Source: Mantis religiosa
Lineage: Eukaryota > Arthropoda > Insecta > Mantodea > Mantidae
Reading direction: 5' to 3'
NCBI GenBank assembly: GCA_030765055.1
Contig: JAUKNK010000056.1
Span: 441,001 to 505,000, forward strand
DNA: 64,000 nt
Shown: positions 56,137-64,000 of the stretch, one piece after another
How the letters are laid out: each line of letters starts with the position of its first letter
Position numbering within the stretch: position 1 is the first letter of the stretch
Program-made: the position numbers and the translations under genes
The notes under the pieces: model-generated
The model's input: the letters and a program-made list of their open reading frames with translations, nothing else
The model's database searches: none
What the model was told of the DNA's origin: nothing

Positions 56137-57990
56137 GTAACTAAATTGAAAAAAAAAAATCTTAAATTCCGTTTGTTTTCATCCAGAAAATAAAAACGTA
56201 GTCTGATTACATACATGAGGCTTAATTATAAAATTCTGTAGTAAATAAAATATTAAATAGTAATACTGTTTCCGCCAGCTCAAATAAAGAAATGTACGCC
56301 ATAAATTACTTTGTTGGAAAAAGCAGCTTTCGTGTTCATCAGCTGAAACTTATACACATAGAGAAAAGGGAACTAATAAGAAATAAATATAGTGCAAAAA
56401 AGTTAGGAAGTGATTGAAATCCTCAATTTGTATCAAACTATTTCGTGACGTTAGCAGTTCTCGAAATTGGCCATTGGGAGGCTTAGCACGTTTCCTACTT
56501 AATGTGTGTGTCACGTGAGACATACCCAAGCTTCCTTAATTTAAAACATTTCCTAAGCGAAAATTTGTATAGATGACGTAATCTGGATAGAATAATCACT
56601 TTTTACACAAATACTGTAGGTGATATATGTGAAGCTGTAATGGTAAAAGAAAGTCCTTTGAATGGATTACTGCTCTTTATTCATAGGCAATCTCTAATGG
56701 GAATTGGAATTATATATTAACTCCAATCCATTTAAAAATGCAACGGATTATATAAATAATTTTACTATCATATCTTTGTTGTTTAAATTCAAATCACCAT
56801 TGTGATGGTTGTCAGGTTACTGAATGAATATTGTTGTTGTTCTTCTTATACAACTTCCCTAGTTGTACCACTATTATGGTGTTAGGTGGTGTGGGAATTT
56901 CTCTTGGTGCGGTCTTTTGGTGTGGTATGGTTAAGGATTACGTGTCGCTGAGCAAGAGTACTCTCTCAGGGTCCAGCAATTATCACCAGCCAATAAAAAT
57001 TACTGCTTCAATTTCATGTGGATTGTTTATTCCCACAGGTATTACTTGTCTGGTTGTTTGGCTTTGCTCACTTGCTCGCACTCTTGTTACGTCGCCTTGT
57101 CTGTTTGAGAATATTTAATCCCACCACGTTTGAAATCTAACTCCACTATTACCTCGCCATCAGATATTAAACTAACGTGTCTTCTCCCATTCGTTGCAAC
57201 CAACCAAGTGACGCTTCTCACCTCGGCCTACTCTCGGCTTCCTCCTAGATTTATTTGTCTAATATCCACCCTTTTTCTATTTGTTCTCTATTTCAAGGCT
57301 ACCACGTGGTTTACGCTACATTTTATTGCGGGAATTTATTTCTACGATTTTACCTTATTGGTCATTTCCATTCACCGTCAACTGTGCAGCAGTCACGGGT
57401 CTACCCCCTGAAGTTGTATGGCCCTTTGGCGTCATAACGGTACCGCATCCTTCCTCTACATATTTTCCTTAAACCTCGCTATTTTCTGAGGCTCCGTGCT
57501 GGTGAAGGAATTTTGGAATTCTATTGTCCTATTGTTTACGTATCTGGCCTTGTCTGCCCGTTCTAACTTAAGGCAACTTTTTCCTTATATTTATTTCGTT
57601 TGCACGTTGTACCTAATACAATATTTCTTTTTGACTTTATTTCATATATAATTTATTCCCAATTGCTTATTGATAATTTTTACGGTTTTATGATCCCTTT
57701 ATTATATTCTTCTATCGGAAACCTGTGGTTTCCGCTTCATAGGGGATTCTTGTTATTCTATCCCTCTAAGGTCCGGCATAAGGAACCGAAGCTTTAGATC
57801 TGATAGGCAAACAGGATAGGTGATCAGTCCAATGTCTGGCGTGAATGTGAAAGAAGTGGATTTTTTAAACCTAAAATGCTTTATCCGTTTCAAAGAAATT
57901 CTAAAAAAAATCTTTCTTTGGAAACTTGCAACGAAGTTAGGTATGTGCGTACCAATTGCTCTACTGTTTAGATTGGCGGACATCCTTTTT
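56137..57990. other. Spacer with unrecognised open frames
   Basis: Frames at 56831-57118 and 57130-57411 are hydrophobic and open for ~95 codons each but match nothing I know. No repeat was recognised. Confidence 0.35.
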
Positions 57991-58222
57991 TAATTTACCT
58001 TCTCCAACGTTAAGTCGTATCGTAAGGTTAAAGAAAATGTGTAAAAAGATGTTCAAATGAGTTCGGGGTTCATGGAGCTTAGAGTTACTCGACATTCGTC
58101 TATCTGGACCAGGAAAAACCCCGATAAAAACTTATCCAGGTAACTCGCCCTGACCGAGATTCGAACTTGGGGCTTCATGAGCGTGAGGCAGACAAGCTGC
58201 CATCTACGCCATCGAAGTGGGC
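57991..58222 (-). mobile_element. SINE B copy
   Basis: In element sense GCCCACTTCGATGGCG to GGAGAAGGTAAATTA. Flanking DNA (TACCAATTGCTCTA before; a segment with GAGCTCTTAAAGAG after) resembles 59060-59150 without the SINE. The copy therefore seems to have landed in an older dispersed repeat. Confidence 0.85.
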
Positions 58223-59165
58223 CTCGGTCATTTTTGATGTAATATTATTAGGATCAGAGCTCTTAAAGAGATGATCCTTTACAAAAATTCGTATGCTGAA
58301 AGTTGCAGAATTGCAGATAAGCCCTTGCTGGCTCGTCCAAGTTATACTACATATTGCAGCCAAGAGGTTCCAAACAGTAGTGGCTTGTGCGTACCCACAA
58401 CAAAAAAGCAGGGGTTTGTTAAATAACATTGCTATATTCCTATGCAGCTATCGGTTATAAATTATGTCATTCACTTCGTTTTTCGTTTAGATTACTATTT
58501 CACCAAATATGTCGACTTTCCACAAATGAAGCAGGCTAATAGTGTGGTGCTGCCATCTACACTTTAACTTCGATGTTTCAAGTTTCCATATACAGATTCG
58601 ATATTCTTTCCTGGAGAGCGCTACAAATGGCCGTGGCTGCTTCTAGGCACATAAAATGACACATCAGATGGCTTATATATAACCTCAACCACATCTTCTG
58701 CCGTATATTATCCTTCCTTACAAAACACTCCACTGCCAGTAGAGTGCCCAGGCCTGATTTGGCTTGAGACCGAAGCTCTGACAATCAGATCTTCAATGTC
58801 CAGTCGTGATGGTGTTCCATACCCTATATTAAAGTAGGCGTAGGATAATGCGTTTTTGTCTCGCAAACTTTAACTATATATTTCTGCTTGACCTGCTATA
58901 CTGACTCTGGTAGAGATAATTCGACTCTCTGCAGAGATTATTCATTTCTAACAGTAAAAGACCTCCTCTTCAGTAACAAAAGCATCGCGTAATGTGTTTT
59001 TTATTAAGGTGACGGATAAATATATTTTTGGTGGACCCTTGTGTGGAATTTATGCGTTAAGTACAGCTGTACCAATTGCTCTAGCGGTGAACATTTCTGA
59101 TTTTCTATAATTTTCTTCTGAGCTCATAAGAGCCTGATCTTTTCCAAACAATTATTAACAGATTA
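58223..59165. other. Spacer with a dispersed repeat
   Basis: 59060-59150 (TACCAATTGCTCTAGCGG and GAGCTCATAAGAGCCTGATC) is a diverged copy of the sequence around the SINE at 57991. No coding was recognised. Confidence 0.4.
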
Positions 59166-59945
59166 GTGGCTGAAGATTACCATACTGCACACACAATCCA
59201 ATTTACACCAGATGAAAGGGGTGAAAAATTGGAAGAAATATTATCTGAATATAATTTATATGTAATAAATCAAAATCATAATCCACCAACGTTCAGTAGT
59301 AGAGCCGGCGAACAAGGGAATATAGATAATACATTATCATCATGGAAAGCTGAAAAAAAGATTAAAAATTGGATAGTGACACAGAATCAAACAATGAGTG
59401 ATCATATTTTAACATATTTTGATTATGTGTTGGAAGATAAAGAGAAATTAGATCAGAAGTATATGGAAATAAGATATAACTTTGAGATGGCAAATTGGCA
59501 ATTAATGAGGGAAGAACTTAAAAATTAAAATACACATTATATGGGAGCATCTGTTGATTTGGACGCTATTCTCTTGACGGAAGCAATTAAGATAGCTGTG
59601 GATAAAGCTGTTCCAAAGATGAAATTTAATAACAAGAATAAAGATAAAATTTGGACAAATAAATTACATAAGGCAAGATCCTTAGCTAGAAAATCGAGAA
59701 GAATTTATCAAAAGTCCATCATCCATACAGAAAAAGAGAAAAATTTGAGAAAATTTAGGGAAGCCAAAGAAAAGTATAAAACATTATTAGAAGAAACTAG
59801 AAGGAAACATTGGGAACATTTTGTAGAGGGGAATATGGAACAGGATATTTGGGGACAACCTTATAAAATTATCATGGATAGAATTAAGAAGCCAGAAAAT
59901 ATTACTACTTTAAATAAAGTAAACAGGGAAATGACAGAAAATTGA
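59166..59945 (+). pseudogene. LINE endonuclease C-terminal part and linker
   Basis: DERGEKLEEILSEYNLYVIN, NPPTFSSRAGEQGNIDNTLS and TMSDHILTYF are the end of an APE-type endonuclease with the N-x-D and S-D-H motifs. One TAA at 59526 interrupts. The linker is Lys/Arg-rich (ARSLARKSRRIYQKS). Confidence 0.75.
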
Positions 59946-60028
59946 CAAGAGTAAATGAAATTATTATTGAATAATTTATTGCCTGATGACATTAATGAAA
60001 TGGAAGATGATATACATTTACAAAGAAG

Positions 60029-61138
60029 ATGGCTTTGGAGTATAAAGGAAATCCAATCTATCCTTTTGATGTCACAGAACTAAAATTAATTTTTAATAAT
60101 CTAAAGGCCAAAAAATCACCAGGTCCATATGTAATAGTCAATGAAGGATTATATAATCTAAAAGAGGGAATTATACCATTTTTACATGTTCTGCTCAATG
60201 ATTGTTTAATCTGAGGTAGAGTCTCAAAAATATGGAAAGAACCTAAAGTTATAATATTGTGTAAAGGAATGGATAAGGATAAAACGCAACCAAAATCCTT
60301 TAGACCAGTATGATTATTGAGTTCTTTATGAAAGATATTTGAACAACTAATCTTTAAAAGAGCGATGGAATATAGACAAATTATTGGTTTAAATAATAAA
60401 CAATTTGGATTTATAAAAGACTTTTCTACAGAAGATGCAATATTAGAACTACAACAAACAATTTCTAAATCTCAACAAAATTATGTAATTGGAATATCAG
60501 TGGATATATCGGGAGCTTTCGATAATCTATGGTGGCCATTTAGCATTGATAGATTAGGAGAAAAGAAATATCCAAGCACTATATATAGATTGCTAAAAGA
60601 TTATTTTACAACCAGGGAAGCTTATGTAAAAGGCCTAAATTATCAAATTAGGAAGAAAATCACAAAATGATGCCCACAGGTTTCTATCTTGGGTCCTCTA
60701 TTTTGGGATATTTATTCAGAAACATTATTGGAAGAATTTAAAAATGATAATAATGTATTAAATATAATAGCTTATGCAGATGATATACTTATTATGAGGG
60801 ATGGGAAAAGTAGTTTGCAAATAGAAAACAAGGCCAAGGAGATCACCACTAAATTATCATATTGGTGTTTAAGAGCAAACTTAAAAATAGCTCCAAATAA
60901 CTCTAATTATTTTATCTTTAAAGGAAATTTAAAAAGGAATCCTACTATAAAAATAGATAATCAAAATATACAAAGCAAAAGAGAAGTAAGGTATTTGGAG
61001 ATAATGTTGGATGAGAAGTTGAATTTTAGGAAACATACGGAATACATAAGACAAAATTCAGAAAAAGATATGTTAAAATTAGCCAGGATAACCAGATTGA
61101 ATTTTAATATTTCATTACAAGCAATTCATTTATCATAA
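60029..61138 (+). pseudogene. LINE reverse transcriptase
   Basis: LKAKKSPGPYVIVNEGL (motif with SPG), NKQFGFIKDFSTEDAILELQ, GISVDISGAFDNLWW (first catalytic Asp), CPQVSILGPLFWDIYSETLL and IIAYADDILIM (catalytic YADD) lie in one frame with four or more stops. The family runs on through LSYWCLRANLKIAPNNSNYF to 61138. Confidence 0.85.
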
Positions 61139-61140
61139 TA

Positions 61141-61830
61141 CCATTTTTGCATCAATCATTACTTATGCGGCAGCGGTCTGGGCAGAAAAAGTAGACGTCG
61201 TTGTATTCAAAAGATTACTCAGAAGAACTCAAAGAAAAATTTTATTACATCTCACAGGAGCAGTAAATACAGCACCAACAATGTCCCTTTTGGTTGCAAC
61301 AGAAATTTGGCCCATTGATCTATTAATTCGTTCAAGGGGTGCAAAAGTTTGGTTGAAAAAAGGAAATATGGAGAAGGTTCATGAAATTAGTGGATTAAGG
61401 ACTAATAAAATTTGGGAGATAAAGGATACCTTGAAGAATAAGTGGCAAAAAGAATGGAATAAGATATCAGAAGGAAGAAGAGTTTATGAAATATTTCAGA
61501 GTATTAAAGAAAGACTAAAATTACAGTTTATACAACCAATGAAGGGATTAATACGATATATAACTTGTCACGGACCATATAAAACATATTGAAAGAAAAT
61601 TAATAAAACGGATAATGATATATATATATATATAATTTATGTAATAAACAAGATAATCCAGAGCATACAGTTTTTGAATGCAAGAAATATGGAATTTTGG
61701 AATCAGAAGAAAGACGGGCATTAGCAGGTTATCATGTAAAATATATTATCAGAGATGAACAATTAATTAAATATTTACAAGTTTTGACCAATTGTATAAG
61801 AAATAAGCTTGGGAATCAGATAGAATAGAA
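61141..61830 (+). pseudogene. LINE C-terminal domain with Cys/His motif
   Basis: After a frameshift: ASIITYAAAVWAEKVDVVVF, RRTQRKILLHLTGAVNTAPT and MSLLVATEIWPIDLLI, then CNKQDNPEHTVFEC near 61640-61680 and the end near 61828. The Cys/His motif is usual in R1/Jockey-type ORF2. Confidence 0.75.
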
Positions 61831-63490
61831 GTAAGACCAGTTAGTGTGCAACTAGAGATGCAAAATTTAAGAAGACCTGAAAGAATGCAAAAGAAAACAA
61901 AACAAAGAATATCTAATATCTAAGAAAATGTATCTATTCAGAATTTGCCTTTTATAAGGCAAAATATCATAGAGGGACCATTGAATATTATGGAAGAAGA
62001 AACTGAAGATCAAAGATAAGAAATATAGGAGGAATGAGATCAAAATATTCAATTTAACAGAACAAGATTTTAAGTACTTTCAACGAGAAGTTAGAAATGG
62101 GCAAAGAGACCAAGAATAAGATCAAGAAAGAGAGTAGGAGCAATATGTATAAATTATAGAAGGAGATTATAGGAGTAAAGACAAGGTGGAGGATAAACCA
62201 TTCGTATCCAGCCAAAGGGAGGATGCAGTCGTTGTCAGGCAACCAGCCAGAAGGATAGAAAATGGTGGAGGAAAGATCAGATGGCAGTGGAGAGAATAGG
62301 CAGCTCTGGCCAGGCAACCAAATTAGGCACGATGGATTAGGAGTAGTGTCGTTGGAGATGAAGGAAGATAAGGCTGTGTGCATTTTTAAATATAAAAATG
62401 TGTGATTGGTTAAAGTTGTGAGCGTTAAAAGTGATATTGTTATTAGGTGAAAAAGTTAACATTGAGAGAGCTAAGTGATTAGTGAGAAAATTTAATATTT
62501 TCAGTGAAAAGTGTAGAAATTTAAGAGGTTAGAATAAAATTTTAGATAAAAATAATTTGTAATATATACAAAGGATTTATGATTTTTGTCTTAATTGTAA
62601 TATTGTATAATTTTAAGTTTAATTTTCATATATAATTGTATAGGTAAAGGCACTTAATTCAAATATTTTTTTTTATTATTGCCTAAAATAGTAATAAGCA
62701 GAATATATTGTTTTATATGACAGTAAAAGGGTATATAAAAAGAAATTAGATGAATAAAATAATTTGTTTTGGAAATATAATAAAAGGAATGAGTATATAA
62801 ATGTTAAAGAACAATTTTTTGAAGTTTTTAAAGAATTGCCTGTGTAAAATTTAAGAGTATTTAAATAAACTTATTTGAATAATATTTATAAAAGAAAAAA
62901 GTGCTGGTTACCAGTATTTTAAATGTAAAATAAAAAATAAAACAATTTGTTAAAATAGCTGGAAAATATCTCCAGTTCTATAGCTGGACAACAGTGACAT
63001 AGTTTTTATTTTAATTATATATTATTCTATTGTTTTGAGTTCGTAATTAAGTAAGTAGGTAAAGATGTTTTGTAGAATTTTGGTGTTTAATGTGTGTTAG
63101 ATTTTGTTACGATATAGTTAAATATTTTTCTTTTTTTTTTGGTTTTAAAGTAGAAATATTTAGAAATAGCTCTTTTTGTTTATTTCAGTTAAGCAATTGA
63201 GCTTATAGTTTTTCCATTTTCAGATTTTTTGCTGGATACCAGTATAGACTTTAATATTACGAGAATTTTAGTTTTTCTGAGTAGATAAATTCTCTTAGAT
63301 ATTAGATATTTTTTGTTTTATTACTCTTATTTTTTCATTCAGTTTTGTTTGTGTAATTGATCTGAAAGAATTATGTATATTATATATTCATGTGTATTAT
63401 GTGTATATTGGAAATAAATAGAAAATTTTAATAGATGCCCTGGTATACTTTACAATGTGCCAGGGTGGTCTATTCAGAATTTATTTTATT
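61831..63490. other. Very AT-rich 3' region after the LINE
   Basis: No coding was recognised. Part may be the LINE 3' untranslated region, but no clear end or poly(A) was found. Confidence 0.4.
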
Positions 63491-63600
63491 TTCAGAAACT
63501 ATTTGTAGTTGGTTTATTAATACTCGTCACTTGCCTATTTATATTTATGAGTATAAGTGAGTGACGAGTATTAATAAACCAACTACAAATAGTTTCTGAA
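63491..63600. repeat. Perfect 41-bp inverted repeat, 28-nt loop
   Basis: Left arm 63491-63531 starts TTCAGAAACTATTTGTAG and ends ATACTCGTCACT. Right arm 63560-63600 is its exact reverse complement. No mismatch in 41 pairs. Confidence 0.95.
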
Positions 63601-63929
63601 TATAATTTTTACATCACTGTCACTAAATTCCTCCAAACATATATAATTATTTTATTTTATTTTATTTTTTTTATTTTAATACATAAAGAAGAAAATCTAA
63701 CAACATTACGGCAGTACAAGTACTACAGTAAAGTATAAGAATTTGCTGCAAACTTTACTTACCTTTATAAGAAATTAGTAAAATCTTCACAGGCCTCGAA
63801 AGACCAGTTTCACAGGAATCTTTTGCATCATCAGTTCTGTAAAGGTTTTAGAAATTTCCTTAAAAGATAGAAAATAATTATATTGTACAGTAATAAGGCC
63901 AAATGAGTATAGGAAGGGACGAGCAGGGG

Positions 63930-63930
<1 letters not shown>
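63601..63930. other. AT-rich spacer
   Basis: TTTTATTTTATTTTATTTT run near 63650. Nothing else was recognised. Confidence 0.4.

Positions 63931-64000
<70 letters not shown>
63931..64000. repeat. (GT)n microsatellite, cut by the window end
   Basis: At least 35 GT units to the last base of the window. Confidence 0.95.

Larger units (their letters stand above)
59166..61830 (+). mobile_element. R1-like LINE, 5' truncated and mutated
   Basis: Endonuclease end, reverse transcriptase and a C-terminal Cys/His motif follow in order across three frames. The 5' part of the endonuclease and the first ORF are missing. R1-type identity rests on the endonuclease and QGCPQGS-like region, from memory. The target site (28S rDNA for R1 itself) is not seen here. 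Confidence 0.8.

Noticed and set aside
56831..57411. Host membrane protein from two hydrophobic frames
   Set aside because: No recognisable family or consistent start; hydrophobic frames arise easily in T-rich DNA.

Overview
The window is AT-rich eukaryotic DNA, almost certainly from an arthropod and probably an insect. It holds several dispersed tRNA-derived SINE families, mariner, BEL/Pao, Gypsy, Penelope-like and LINE remnants, very long simple repeats, and no operon-like gene packing. The SINE bodies (GAGTTACCTGG...TTTTCCGGGGTTTTCCC) resemble families I remember from cockroaches and termites. That is recollection, so the order is only a guess. Apart from one Elongin-B-like reading frame at 729-1019 (minus), I see no host gene. 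Nearly every recognisable reading frame belongs to a transposable element, and most are broken.

Layout. 0-2.6 kb: Elongin-B-like intronless frame in AT-rich DNA. 2.6-6.4 kb: Gypsy element 1 (minus) with two LTRs, gag, protease and integrase but no reverse transcriptase. 6.5-7.3 kb: SINE A split by a ~485-bp GC-rich insert. 8.7-9.4 kb: mariner relic. 9.7-11.2 kb: pseudogene of an uncharacterised repeat-associated protein, with a ~305-bp TTC array in its frame. 11.2-13.8 kb: SINEs. 13.9-15.2 kb: TIR transposon copy 1. 15.9-18.1 kb: GA array, minisatellite and a ~645-bp AAT array. 19.8-26.0 kb: nearly complete but mutated BEL/Pao element with a SINE B in pol. 26.4-27.4 kb: DDE transposase relic and an inverted repeat. 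29.3-33.1 kb: TIR transposon copy 2, carrying a 4.4-copy tandem array of the same GC-rich ~550-bp unit found in the SINE. 33.6-37.2 kb: Gypsy element 2 (minus), also without RT/RNase H. 38.2-42.8 kb: SINE B cluster with a SINE A inside a SINE B. 43-48.8 kb: LINE and Penelope fragments. 48.9-54.6 kb: a ~225-bp inverted repeat split by a young LTR element (512-bp LTRs), itself split by a Penelope-like element. 54.7-58.2 kb: more SINEs. 59.2-61.8 kb: R1-like LINE. 63.5 kb: a perfect 41-bp hairpin. The window ends in a GT array.

Relationships. The region is a stack of nested insertions whose order can be read: SINE in SINE, SINE in BEL, satellite unit in SINE, satellite array in a TIR transposon, Penelope in an LTR element in an inverted repeat. 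Three LTR elements all lack the polymerase core, so they would have needed polymerase from elsewhere to move. The most unusual signals are the mobile ~550-bp GC-rich unit, hammerhead-like cores beside Penelope sequences (one lying where the 5' end of a Penelope copy starts), and the tRNA-like arms of the large inverted repeat.
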